Assembly (NCBI GenBank): GCA_031546715.1
Contig: JAVBKA010000091.1
Location: 1 to 20,410, forward strand
Direction: 5' to 3'
DNA length: 20,410 nucleotides
Source of the DNA: JAVBKA01 sp031546715
GTDB taxonomy: Bacteria > Bacillota > Clostridia > Oscillospirales > UBA929
Shown here: in pieces, positions 4,877 to 13,836 of the stretch
How the letters are laid out: every line of letters begins with the position of its first letter
Numbering within the stretch: the stretch's first letter is position 1
Notes under the pieces: generated by a model
What the model saw: the letters and a program-made list of their open reading frames with translations, nothing else
Database searches by the model: none
What the model was told of the DNA's origin: nothing
Program-made: the position numbers and the translations under genes

Positions 4877-6958
4877 TTGGACATACAGTATTTAAAGGGT
4901 ATCGGCGAAAAACGTGCAGTTCTTTTTAGAAAGCTTGGGATAAACACCACTGAGGAGTTGCTTCTCCATTATCCCAGACGTTATGAGGACAGAACGGCGC
5001 AGAAAAATATCGCCGACCTTATTGCAGGTGAAACCTGCTGCGTTGTTGCAACAGTAGGGTCTCCGCTGACTGTTGCGCACATCCGTCAAGGGTTGGATTT
5101 AGCTAAAACCCATGTTTTTGACGATACCGGCGCACTGTCGCTGACGTTTTTCAACGCTCCCTATGTGCAAAACTCGCTGTTACAGGGAGAAACCTATATT
5201 TTTTACGGCAAAACGGCTGAAAACGCCGTATACAAGGCGGGAAGCATGAGAAGCGGCGTTCTGGTGATGAATAATCCGATATGTGAGCCTGTTGAAAAGT
5301 CCGGCAACAGCACAGGCAGGATTTTGCCGCTGTACCCGTTGACCAGCGGGCTTAATCAGGGGCAGGTTCGCAACGCTGTTCAGCAGGTTCTGGAAAAACT
5401 GCCTGATGACATGGAGGACGTGTTGCCTGACGACCTTCGGAAACAGTCAGGACTTTGTTATGTGAATTTTGCGCTGAATAACATCCATTTTCCTCAAAGT
5501 TACGAAGAACTGGACATTGCAAGGCGCAGGCTTGTGTACGAGGAGCTGCTTGTACTGCAGCTTGGTCTGCTTCGCCTAAAAAACAGGCGGACGAAGGCAA
5601 AGGGCAGAAAGTTCGAGCCCATCAGCATTGACGATTTTTATGAGCGGCTGCCCTTTAAGCTTACACTTGACCAGCTTGGTGCAATTTCTGACTGCGTTAA
5701 GGACATGGAAAGCGGAAGCCTGTGTCACAGGCTTATTCAGGGTGATGTAGGCTCTGGTAAAACCTTGGTGGCGGCGGCAGTGGCGGTACACGCTATTCGC
5801 AACGGATATCAGGCGGCATTGATGGCACCTACAGAAATTCTCGCCGAACAGCACGCAAATACCTTGGCCGGTCTCCTTGAACCGTTGGGGATAACCGTCG
5901 CCCTGTTGGTGGGACGATTGACTCAAGGACAGAAGCGCAAGGTTCGGGCACGAATTGCGGAGGGCGGGGCTGATTTTATAATTGGTACTCACGCACTACT
6001 GTCACAAGGTGTGGAATTTGCCCGCCTTGGGCTGATTATAACAGACGAACAGCACCGTTTCGGAGTGCGTCAGCAGGAGGCTCTTGTTGCAAAGGGGAGA
6101 GATGAAAGCCTGTCCCCCCATCGGATAGTTATGTCTGCAACTCCTATTCCGAGAACTCTGGGGCTGATACTGTACGGCGATATGGACGTGACCATAATGA
6201 AGGGGATGCCGCCCGGACGTAAGCCCATAAAGACCTTTGTGGTTGATGAAGGAATGCGGGGGCGGATTAACTCGTTTATTAAAAAACTTGTAGGCGAGGG
6301 CAGACAGGTGTACATTGTATGTCCTATGATTGACGAAAACGAGGAGGAAGGTCAGGAAACCTCTGTTGCCAGTGTTATAGACTATGCGGAAACGTTGTCG
6401 GCTGCCTTTAAGGATTTGCGGATTGGGTTGCTCCACGGTAAAATGAAGGGCGACAAAAAGGAAGCTGTCATGCGTGAGTATTCCCAGGGCAACTTAGATA
6501 TTTTGGTTGCCACCACGGTTATTGAGGTGGGCGTGAACGTACCCAATGCCGCCCTGATGATTGTGGAAAACGCTGAACGTTTTGGGCTTTCTCAGCTTCA
6601 CCAGTTGAGAGGACGTGTGGGGCGTGGGGAGTATGAGTCCTTTTGTGTGCTATTTTTACAGTCGCAAAATGAAACTTCCCGAAGTAGGCTGAACACTATG
6701 CAGGCCTATAATGACGGCTTTGCAATTGCAGAGGCAGACTTAGCCCTGAGAGGTCCGGGAGATTTCTTCGGAGAACGTCAGCACGGCTTGCCCGCTTTTG
6801 TCCTTGCCGACTTATCATCCGACATGCAGCTCTTAGAGCAGACACGAGCGGATGCAAGGTCTGTCTTAGAGGAGGACGGTGAGCTGACAATGTCAAAAAA
6901 CAGGGGATTAAAAAACAGGGTTGACCACCTAATGTCAAGACTAGACGCAGGCGGGTAA
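4877..6958 (+). CDS. recG: ATP-dependent DNA helicase RecG
   Basis: The protein is 693 residues from a TTG with AGGTG 7 nt upstream, the normal RecG length. RecG is a monomeric SF2 translocase that remodels stalled replication forks and Holliday junctions. The N-terminal part holds the wedge/OB region (GIGEKRAVLFRKLGI, LLHYPRRYEDR). The motor has Walker A GDVGSGKT at residues 289-296, a DEQH box at 390-393 (DEQHRFGVRQQ), motif III MSATPIPRTL, and C-terminal helicase motifs TTVIEVGVNVPNA and QLRGRVGRG. The TRG-like segment ADLALRGPGDFFGERQHG follows. It appears to lead the recG-recJ-rel run; the gap to recJ is only 51 nt. Confidence 0.98.
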   Translation: MDIQYLKGIGEKRAVLFRKLGINTTEELLLHYPRRYEDRTAQKNIADLIAGETCCVVATVGSPLTVAHIRQGLDLAKTHVFDDTGALSLTFFNAPYVQNSLLQGETYIFYGKTAENAVYKAGSMRSGVLVMNNPICEPVEKSGNSTGRILPLYPLTSGLNQGQVRNAVQQVLEKLPDDMEDVLPDDLRKQSGLCYVNFALNNIHFPQSYEELDIARRRLVYEELLVLQLGLLRLKNRRTKAKGRKFEPISIDDFYERLPFKLTLDQLGAISDCVKDMESGSLCHRLIQGDVGSGKTLVAAAVAVHAIRNGYQAALMAPTEILAEQHANTLAGLLEPLGITVALLVGRLTQGQKRKVRARIAEGGADFIIGTHALLSQGVEFARLGLIITDEQHRFGVRQQEALVAKGRDESLSPHRIVMSATPIPRTLGLILYGDMDVTIMKGMPPGRKPIKTFVVDEGMRGRINSFIKKLVGEGRQVYIVCPMIDENEEEGQETSVASVIDYAETLSAAFKDLRIGLLHGKMKGDKKEAVMREYSQGNLDILVATTVIEVGVNVPNAALMIVENAERFGLSQLHQLRGRVGRGEYESFCVLFLQSQNETSRSRLNTMQAYNDGFAIAEADLALRGPGDFFGERQHGLPAFVLADLSSDMQLLEQTRADARSVLEEDGELTMSKNRGLKNRVDHLMSRLDAGG

Positions 6959-7009
6959 TTGTGATAATATATATTATTCGCTAAATCACAAAAAAAATAG
7001 GGGTGCTGA

Positions 7010-9079
7010 ATGCGGTACGATTCGTGGACTATCCGAGAACCTAAGGATGCAGAGGTAAACAGCCTTTGCAGCTCAGGTGTATCCATTCTGCCTGCACTAA
7101 TCCTGTCTGCAAGAGAAATGCAAACCGACGTGGGCGAGTTTTTTGACACATCAATTAGTAACCTCCATGACCCATTTTTACTAAGCGGCATGGCAGAGGC
7201 TGTGGAGCGGATTAAGCTTGCTGTTCTCATGTCTGAGCGAATCGCCGTTTACGGTGATTATGACGTGGACGGCATAACCTCTGTGGCAATTGTAACAGAG
7301 TACCTCAAGGGCATTGGCGCAGACTGCTTCTGGTATATTCCCGACCGCATGGAGGAGGGCTACGGGCTAAACTCTTCCGCCCTGCAAACGTTGCGAGACA
7401 GAGGCGCAAGCCTTGTTATTACCGTTGATTCAGGGGTTACAGCCATAAACGAAGCCCGTTATGCGGCGGATATCGGCTTAGACCTTATTATAACCGACCA
7501 TCACGAATGCAAGGACACTTTACCAGAGTGCGCCGCCCTGATTAATCCACGAGTGCATGACAATACGTACCCCTTTGACGAACTTGCGGGGGTTGGCGTA
7601 GCCTTTAAGCTGCTGTGCGCACTGTCTCAGGATTCTGAGGATACTGTTAAGCGGTTTGGTGCGTTGACTGCCATCGGAACAGTGGCGGATGTTATGCCGC
7701 TGGTGGGGGAGAACCGCATAATTGTCCACCACGGTCTTAAGCTTCTCGCTAAAACCTCCAATCTTGGACTGCTTGCCCTAATTGAAGAGGCGGGAGCGGC
7801 AGACCGCAGGCTTAATGCCATTACCATCGGATACGTTCTTGCGCCGAGAATTAACGCCGCAGGACGCATGGGCAAGGCGGGAATTGCCGTTGACCTTTTA
7901 CTGACTAAGAACCCTCTTGAAGCAAAAAGCCTTGCGCAAAAGCTCTGCGATTTAAACAAGGAACGGCAAATCGTAGAAACTAAAATATTTGAAGAAGCTA
8001 TCAAAATGCTGCCGACTCTGCCGGAGGGCGAAAAATATCCGTGCATAGTCCTTGAAGCGGGACATTGGCATTCGGGCATTGTGGGAATAGTAGCCTCAAG
8101 GCTTACTGAAAGATTTGGCTGTCCTGCGTTTTTGATTTGCGTTGACGGTGATGTGGGAAAGGGCAGTGCGAGAAGCGTTTGCGGTATAAATTTGGTGGAG
8201 GCGTTAAGCGCGAACACCGCCCTTTTGAGAAACTTCGGCGGTCACGCCCTTGCGGCGGGATTTTCCGTGGAAACTCAAAAAATTGACGCGTTACGTCAGG
8301 GCTTAATCGCCTTTTGCATATCACAGGAAGTACACACAGAGCGCAGCCTGACCATTGACGCTTGTCTCAAGCCTGAATGGATTGAGACGGAAAACGTCAG
8401 AAAGCTGCAATTACTTGAGCCTTACGGCACAGCAAACAGCCAGCCCTTGTTCATGTTGTCGGATTTTAGCCTAAACAAGCTAACTGCAATCGGCAACGGA
8501 AAGCATGTGCGCATGAAGCTGGAAAGGGATAATTATTCCTTTAACGCTATATGGTTCGGCATGGAAAAGGAAGCTCTTGCGCCCTACTCAGGTGATAAGA
8601 TTGATGCGGCATTTACCTTGGATATTAACCGTTTCAGGGATGAGGAGAGCATTCAGCTTCAGCTTGTGGATGTTCGGTTTTCAGCGGCAAACCCTGACGA
8701 CGTTAGCCAAGAGCAGGAGCTGTATGCAAGGCTTCAGGCCCGTGGTCGGCTGGCAACGGACGAAGCTAAGTCGTTGCTTCCCGAAAGGCAACATTTTGCC
8801 TTTGTATGGCGGGCGTTGCGCCTTGACACCATGCAGGAATTATCTGGTACAGAACTTGCGCGGCGCATTGTCAATGCGTGGCGGACAGAGGGACAGCGGG
8901 GGGCGGAAAGCTGTAAGCCCATGTCTTATGCAATGGTGTGGGTTATTTTAGACATTTTTGAGGAGTTTTCCTTGATAAGTATAGAAAAAGCCGCGGCTTG
9001 GAAAATTAATATAAGCACCGCCGCCGCTAAAAGTGACCTAACAAAGTCCAAAATTTTACTGAGAATCAGTGAGGCATAA
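7010..9079 (+). CDS. recJ: Single-stranded-DNA-specific exonuclease RecJ
   Basis: The protein is 689 residues from the ATG at 7010, preceded by AGGGGTG. RecJ degrades single-stranded DNA 5' to 3' in RecF-type recombination and mismatch repair. The DHH phosphoesterase core is clear: YGDYDVDG (residues 81-88), DHH (163-165) and the DHHA1 motif FGGHALAAGF with GGH at 410-412. An OB-like domain and a C-terminal extension follow, giving a length between Escherichia coli (about 577) and Bacillus subtilis (about 786) RecJ. Only 2 nt separate it from rel. In B. subtilis apt lies between recJ and relA; here it is absent. Confidence 0.97.
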   Translation: MRYDSWTIREPKDAEVNSLCSSGVSILPALILSAREMQTDVGEFFDTSISNLHDPFLLSGMAEAVERIKLAVLMSERIAVYGDYDVDGITSVAIVTEYLKGIGADCFWYIPDRMEEGYGLNSSALQTLRDRGASLVITVDSGVTAINEARYAADIGLDLIITDHHECKDTLPECAALINPRVHDNTYPFDELAGVGVAFKLLCALSQDSEDTVKRFGALTAIGTVADVMPLVGENRIIVHHGLKLLAKTSNLGLLALIEEAGAADRRLNAITIGYVLAPRINAAGRMGKAGIAVDLLLTKNPLEAKSLAQKLCDLNKERQIVETKIFEEAIKMLPTLPEGEKYPCIVLEAGHWHSGIVGIVASRLTERFGCPAFLICVDGDVGKGSARSVCGINLVEALSANTALLRNFGGHALAAGFSVETQKIDALRQGLIAFCISQEVHTERSLTIDACLKPEWIETENVRKLQLLEPYGTANSQPLFMLSDFSLNKLTAIGNGKHVRMKLERDNYSFNAIWFGMEKEALAPYSGDKIDAAFTLDINRFRDEESIQLQLVDVRFSAANPDDVSQEQELYARLQARGRLATDEAKSLLPERQHFAFVWRALRLDTMQELSGTELARRIVNAWRTEGQRGAESCKPMSYAMVWVILDIFEEFSLISIEKAAAWKINISTAAAKSDLTKSKILLRISEA

Positions 9080-9081
9080 CC

Positions 9082-11298
9082 ATGGAGCAGATTGATTATA
9101 ACGCTGAAATAAATAAAAAATTTGATAAGCTGCTGGAGCTGGTTCGCAATTCCCGTGAAGACCCCGCTGTTGCATTGGCTGACGAAATTAGAGTTCGTGA
9201 AGCCTTTGATTTTGCCTGCGAAGCGCATCATGGACAAATGCGCCGTTCAGGCGAGCCGTACATCACCCATCCCCTAGAAGTTTCACTTATTATTGCCGAC
9301 ATGTGCATGGATGTTGACTCCATAATTGCCTCACTAACCCATGACGTTGTTGAGGACACAGATTTTGAGCTTGGGGACATTAAACAGCGTTTTGGGGCAT
9401 CTGTTGCCGACCTTGTGGACGGTGTTACTAAGCTGACAAGAGTAAACTATACCTCCAAGGAAGAGCAGCAGATGGAAAATCTGCGCAAAATGATAATTGC
9501 CATGGCGAAGGATATTCGTGTGGTGCTTATTAAAATTGCCGACCGTCTGCACAATATGCGAACCCTCAGCTTTCATACGGAAAAGCGGCAAAAGGAAATT
9601 TCCCTTGAAACCATGGAGATATATGCGCCCTTGGCGTATCGTCTCGGTATCCAGAAAATCAAGTGGGAGCTTGAGGATATTGCGCTGAAATACCTTGACC
9701 CAGTGGGTTATAATGAGATTATGATGCATTTGGAGGAAATGGATAAGGCGCATTCCTGTTTTTTAGAGGTGGTAAAGGACGCCATTTCCGACAAGCTTCG
9801 TGAGAACGGCATAGAGTTTGACATATCGGGTCGTATGAAGCATATTTACAGCGTTTACCGCAAAATGATGGGGCAAAATAAAGAGCTTAACGAGATATAC
9901 GACCTGTACGCAGTGCGCATCATCGTTGACGAAATGCCCGACTGCTACAACGTTCTGGGTCTTGTCCATGATTTATTCAAGCCCCTGCCGGGACGTATTA
10001 AGGACTATATTTCAACCCCAAAGCCAAACATGTACCAAAGCCTTCACACCACGGTTATGGGCCATGGGGGAATGCCCTTTGAGGTGCAAACCCGAACATG
10101 GGATATGCACCGAACTGCCGAGTACGGCATCGCCGCCCACTGGAAATACAAACAGGGCATTGAAAGCGACAGCTCAAAGCTTGAGGATAAGCTGGCGTGG
10201 GTTCGCCGCCTTATGGAAACACAGCAGGACACTGAGGCTGAGGACTTCATAAGAATGCTTAAGGTTGACATGTTTGCAGACGAAGTCTTTGTGTTTACGC
10301 CAAAGGGGGATGTTATAAACCTTCCCGCAGGTGCAAACCCCATTGACTTTGCGTATGCCATTCACTCAGCCGTTGGAAATCGCATGACAGGGGCAAAAAT
10401 CGGCGGACGTATTGTCAGCCTTGACTATACACTGCAAAACGGCGATATTGTTGACATTTTACAGGGAAGCGGACATGGACCTTCCCGCGACTGGCTGAAA
10501 ATGGTTAAAACCAGTGAAGCCAGAAATAAGATTAAGCAATGGTTTAAAAAGGAAAAACGTGAGGACAACATCATTGCGGGTAAGGCAGATTTTGAGCGTG
10601 AGCTTCGTCGGGTGGGAATCCCTCTTGCAACTGTTTTGCAGGAGGATATTCAGGCGGCGGTGGTCAAGCGTATGGCGTTTTCCACTATGGATGACCTATA
10701 CGCCTCTATCGGTTTCGGCGGCACAACCTGCCTAAAAGCGATAAATCGGTTTAGAGACGAGCTTGCCAAAGCAAATAAGCTCAATAACGAGAAGCAAATC
10801 GTTGAAAAGCTGATTCAGTCTCCTAAAAAGCCGAAGAAAAATGTTTCAGGCGTTGTTGTCGAGGGAATTGACAACTGCCTTGTGAAGTTTTCAAGATGCT
10901 GCGCCCCTGTACCCGGAGACGATATTATCGGCTTCATTACCAGAGGTTACGGCGTTTCCATTCACTGCAAGGACTGTCTTAACGTTATTCAGCAGCGCAA
11001 GGACGACAAGGACGGACGCTGGATTGAGGTTAGCTGGGCGGATGAAATCAAGGAGTCCTACGCTTGCGGCTTACAGGTTCAGGCCCACGACCGTGACGGA
11101 CTATTGATGGATGTGCTTAACGTTATAAATGCCGCCAAGGTGAAATTACTGTCCATTTCCGCAAAATCCTATGACGACGGATATGCGGCGGTGAACGCAG
11201 TGGCCGAGGTTTCCAGCAAGGCGGAGTTTGACGAGCTGCGCAGCCGTTTACTTCGTATATCTGCGGTTGTCGATATTAAACGTAAGGACGTGCATTAA
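9082..11298 (+). CDS. relA: Bifunctional (p)ppGpp synthetase/hydrolase Rel
   Basis: The protein is 738 residues, a full-length RSH enzyme that makes and degrades the stringent alarmone (p)ppGpp. The hydrolase HD domain has HD at 87-88 and ED at 91-92 (THDVVEDT). The synthetase domain has GRIKDYISTPKPNMYQSLH (from about 304), with RIKD matching the RXKD motif of bifunctional enzymes rather than the EXDD form of synthetase-only RelA. It continues with EYGIAAHWKYK, a TGS domain from about residue 402 (VFVFTPKGDVINLPAGANP), a Cys-rich zinc-finger region (SRCCAPVPGDD, HCKDC) and a C-terminal ACT domain (AHDRDGLLMDVLNVI). All regulatory domains are present, so ribosome-dependent control is expected. 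It overlaps dtd by 1 nt (TAATG). Confidence 0.98.
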   Translation: MEQIDYNAEINKKFDKLLELVRNSREDPAVALADEIRVREAFDFACEAHHGQMRRSGEPYITHPLEVSLIIADMCMDVDSIIASLTHDVVEDTDFELGDIKQRFGASVADLVDGVTKLTRVNYTSKEEQQMENLRKMIIAMAKDIRVVLIKIADRLHNMRTLSFHTEKRQKEISLETMEIYAPLAYRLGIQKIKWELEDIALKYLDPVGYNEIMMHLEEMDKAHSCFLEVVKDAISDKLRENGIEFDISGRMKHIYSVYRKMMGQNKELNEIYDLYAVRIIVDEMPDCYNVLGLVHDLFKPLPGRIKDYISTPKPNMYQSLHTTVMGHGGMPFEVQTRTWDMHRTAEYGIAAHWKYKQGIESDSSKLEDKLAWVRRLMETQQDTEAEDFIRMLKVDMFADEVFVFTPKGDVINLPAGANPIDFAYAIHSAVGNRMTGAKIGGRIVSLDYTLQNGDIVDILQGSGHGPSRDWLKMVKTSEARNKIKQWFKKEKREDNIIAGKADFERELRRVGIPLATVLQEDIQAAVVKRMAFSTMDDLYASIGFGGTTCLKAINRFRDELAKANKLNNEKQIVEKLIQSPKKPKKNVSGVVVEGIDNCLVKFSRCCAPVPGDDIIGFITRGYGVSIHCKDCLNVIQQRKDDKDGRWIEVSWADEIKESYACGLQVQAHDRDGLLMDVLNVINAAKVKLLSISAKSYDDGYAAVNAVAEVSSKAEFDELRSRLLRISAVVDIKRKDVH

Positions 11299-11747
11299 TG
11301 CTGGCGGTTGTTACAAGAGTTGCAAATGCAAAGGTTTTTATTGCCGAGGAAAACTATACAGCCTCAATTGACAAGGGCTTTTTAGTCTTACTTGGAGTTC
11401 ATAAGGACGATACCGAGGAAGAAGCACTCTACACCGCTGACAGAATTTGCGGGCTGAGAGTATTTGAGGACGCACAGGGCAAGATGAACCTAAACCCTAT
11501 GGACGGCGGCGGCGCATCTCTGCTGGTTATAAGCCAGTTTACCCTTTTTGCCGACGTTTCTCAAAGGCGACCCGCCTTTACCGAGGCGGCAAGACCAGAC
11601 AAGGCAATACCGCTGTATGAGCTGGTGGTTAAGCAGTGCAGAGAAAAGGGCTTTGCAGTGGAAACAGGGATTTTTGGAGCGGATATGCAGGTTTTTTCCC
11701 AAAATGACGGACCTGTGACCATAATTATAGATTCTAAGAAAAGGTAG
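11298..11747 (+). CDS. dtd: D-aminoacyl-tRNA deacylase
   Basis: The protein is 149 residues, the usual size. Dtd hydrolyses D-amino acids mischarged onto tRNA, and also glycine from mischarged tRNA-Ala. The two signature segments are present: SQFTLFAD from residue 79 (SQxT motif) and NDGPVT at 136-141, corresponding to the NxGPVT cross-subunit motif that enforces chiral selection. The SQRRPAFTEAARPDKA stretch between them is typical. The ATG uses the A of the rel stop codon, so the two are translationally coupled. The rel-dtd pairing is widely conserved in Firmicutes. Confidence 0.97.
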   Translation: MLAVVTRVANAKVFIAEENYTASIDKGFLVLLGVHKDDTEEEALYTADRICGLRVFEDAQGKMNLNPMDGGGASLLVISQFTLFADVSQRRPAFTEAARPDKAIPLYELVVKQCREKGFAVETGIFGADMQVFSQNDGPVTIIIDSKKR

Positions 11748-11754
11748 TGAACAT

Positions 11755-12396
11755 ATGCTGTTGCATTGGAGCTTGGTTGTTGGGAAAATATCCACCAACT
11801 GTTACATTATCGCCGACTCCGAAACTAAGGAGGCGGCTGTCATTGACCCCGGCGCAGGTGCGGATAAAATCCTCAACATTTTGCGGCAGGAAAAGCTTAC
11901 TCTTAAGTATATAATTATTACACACGGACATTTTGACCATATATTAGCTCTCTCTGAGCTTAAAAAGGCTACCAATGCCTGTGTGGTTATCCACGAAGCT
12001 GACGCAGACTGCTTAACTGACCGTATGAAATCAGGGGCGGGAATGTTTCACACCTCCCATGAGTACACAGAGGCGGACTTAGAGCTAAAGGGCGGCGAGG
12101 AGCTTCACCTCGGAACAATCGCTATTAAGGCAATACACACCCCCGGGCATACCAAGGGCGGTTGTTGCTTTATGGTTCAAGACCATCTGTACACAGGGGA
12201 TACTCTGTTTGAGGACGATTGCGGACGGTGCGATTTGCCTGGGGGAGATTACGGCGTTATGCTGCAATCCCTGAGACTGTTAGCGGCTCTGGAGGGCGAC
12301 TATAAGCTTTATCCGGGGCATGATGTCAGCACCACCTTAGAGCGTGAGCGCAAGCATAATGTAAACATGCTTGAAGCCTTGAGAAGCGTCACTTGA
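11755..12396 (+). CDS. MBL-fold metallo-hydrolase (glyoxalase II-like)
   Basis: The protein is 213 residues from an ATG with AAGGTAG upstream. The metal-binding signature THGHFDH (residues 56-62) is followed by HTPGHTKGGCCF, GDTLFEDDCGR and YPGHD, the standard set of zinc ligands of the hydroxyacylglutathione-hydrolase-like subfamily (YcbL/YqgX type). It may hydrolyse thioesters such as S-lactoyl adducts, but the real substrate is unknown, and many clostridia lack glutathione. The gene lies 7 nt after dtd and overlaps hemZ by 4 nt (TTGA), so it is part of the rel operon. A rel-dtd-MBL-hemZ order is common in Clostridia. Confidence 0.93.
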   Translation: MLLHWSLVVGKISTNCYIIADSETKEAAVIDPGAGADKILNILRQEKLTLKYIIITHGHFDHILALSELKKATNACVVIHEADADCLTDRMKSGAGMFHTSHEYTEADLELKGGEELHLGTIAIKAIHTPGHTKGGCCFMVQDHLYTGDTLFEDDCGRCDLPGGDYGVMLQSLRLLAALEGDYKLYPGHDVSTTLERERKHNVNMLEALRSVT

Positions 12397-13808
12397 AGCT
12401 TACTGTTAAAGGGCATGACAGATACGCCTCCGCCGAACAGGCGATGCTTGGTTACTTTGGCTTAGAGCCTGACGGAGAAGCCATTTCAGAGGTGGAAATA
12501 ACTGGGCGGCACACCTCATTTATCACGCACATAACCCTCGATGGCAGAGAGGGGAATTCCCGCATAGACGTGCGGGGAGAATGCGAGAAGGAATATGATT
12601 ACTATATCAAAACCTCGTTTTATGAGGCCGCTCAGCCGCTGCTACCAACCCTGCCTTGGGGTTCGCTTACTGGCATTCGTCCCGCAAAGCTTGCGTCCAT
12701 GCTCCTTGAGATGGGAGAAAACGCCGACGAGGTGCTGAGGGATAAATACTTTGTCAGCGATAAACGCCGAAGCCTTGCCCTTAGCTGTGCAGCTGCAACT
12801 CTTGCAGCTAAAAACAGCCTACAACAGGGCGATATTGCACTGTATATTGGCATCCCCTTTTGCCCTTCCCGATGCGCCTACTGCTCCTTTGTGTCCACGG
12901 ACGTTGAGAAGTCAGGCAAAAAGCTGCTTACGGCATATCTTGACGCGCTTCTTGACGAGGTGCGTCTCCTTGGGGAAACCGTAAAAAAATTGGGACTTAG
13001 AATCGTCACCGCATACGTAGGTGGCGGCACGCCCACAACCTTTGACGAGGCGCAGATTGAAGCCTTGCTTCGTTGTATCCATGAGGTCTTTGACCTGTCC
13101 GCCCTGCGGGAGCTGACTATGGAGGCGGGAAGACCTGATACTATTACAGAAGAAAAGCTTTTAGTATGCAAAAAATACGGCGTAACCAGAGTGAGCATTA
13201 ACCCGCAAACCATGGAAAACCATGTCCTTGAAGCCATCGGTCGGCGGCACACTGCCGAGGAAACCCGAAACGCCTACGAACTTGCAAAGCGTACAGGCTT
13301 TAAAAGCATTAACTGCGACCTTATTGCAGGACTGCCCAAGGACACGGTGCAAGGCTTCGTTTCGTCCTTACAGCACATAATAAGCTGGAAACCGGAAAAC
13401 ATAACAATCCACTCGCTGGCACTGAAAAAGGGCGCTAAGCTAATGGAAAACCGTCAGGAGGCTGACGCCTCCGCAGTTGAAAAAATGCTGGACGAGGCGG
13501 CAGTTATGCTTAAAAATCAAGGTTACCGACCATACTATCTCTATCGCCAAAAGTTTATGGCGGGGGGCTTTGAAAATGTGGGCTGGTGTCTTGAGGGGCA
13601 TGAAAACCTATATAATCTGTGCATGATGGAGGAGCTGTCAACGGTTCTATCCGCAGGCGCAGGAGGGGTTAGCAAGCTTTTGACAGTTGGTCATGGTGGC
13701 GATGTGAGAATTGACAGAGTAATGAATATGAAATACCCCTTGGAATATTTGCAAAGCTGTGATAAAATAAGGAAAAATATTGGTATAATGGAAACATTGT
13801 TAAGTTAA
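12393..13808 (+). CDS. hemZ: HemZ-type radical SAM protein (putative coproporphyrinogen dehydrogenase)
   Basis: The protein is 471 residues from a TTG overlapping the MBL gene stop. The radical-SAM cluster motif is FCPSRCAYC with Cys157, Cys161 and Cys164, followed by the SAM-binding GGGTPT and the HemN-type segments TMEAGRPDTI, VSINPQTM and INCDLIAGLPKDT. A roughly 150-residue N-terminal extension without Fe-S cysteines is characteristic of HemZ compared with HemN/HemW. HemZ is annotated as the oxygen-independent coproporphyrinogen III oxidase, but no other heme gene is nearby and many clostridia do not make heme, so the role in this organism is uncertain. The C-terminal DVRIDRVMNMKYPLEYL is a typical HemZ tail. 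Confidence 0.92.
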   Translation: MKLTVKGHDRYASAEQAMLGYFGLEPDGEAISEVEITGRHTSFITHITLDGREGNSRIDVRGECEKEYDYYIKTSFYEAAQPLLPTLPWGSLTGIRPAKLASMLLEMGENADEVLRDKYFVSDKRRSLALSCAAATLAAKNSLQQGDIALYIGIPFCPSRCAYCSFVSTDVEKSGKKLLTAYLDALLDEVRLLGETVKKLGLRIVTAYVGGGTPTTFDEAQIEALLRCIHEVFDLSALRELTMEAGRPDTITEEKLLVCKKYGVTRVSINPQTMENHVLEAIGRRHTAEETRNAYELAKRTGFKSINCDLIAGLPKDTVQGFVSSLQHIISWKPENITIHSLALKKGAKLMENRQEADASAVEKMLDEAAVMLKNQGYRPYYLYRQKFMAGGFENVGWCLEGHENLYNLCMMEELSTVLSAGAGGVSKLLTVGHGGDVRIDRVMNMKYPLEYLQSCDKIRKNIGIMETLLS

Positions 13809-13836
13809 AGCGCAAGCGAGAGAGAAGGCGTTACCC

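Noticed and set aside
6002..6436. 144-codon open frame antisense to recG
   Set aside because: It lies fully opposite conserved RecG motor motifs, has no ribosome site and resembles no family; it is a shadow frame.
6959..6991. TTGTGAT/ATCACAA inverted repeat between recG and recJ as a terminator
   Set aside because: Only 7 bp with a long AT-rich loop, followed by A residues rather than T on the coding strand.
7627..8217. 196-codon open frame antisense to recJ
   Set aside because: Ser/Ala/Pro/Arg-rich composition typical of a reversed coding strand, over the conserved DHH region.
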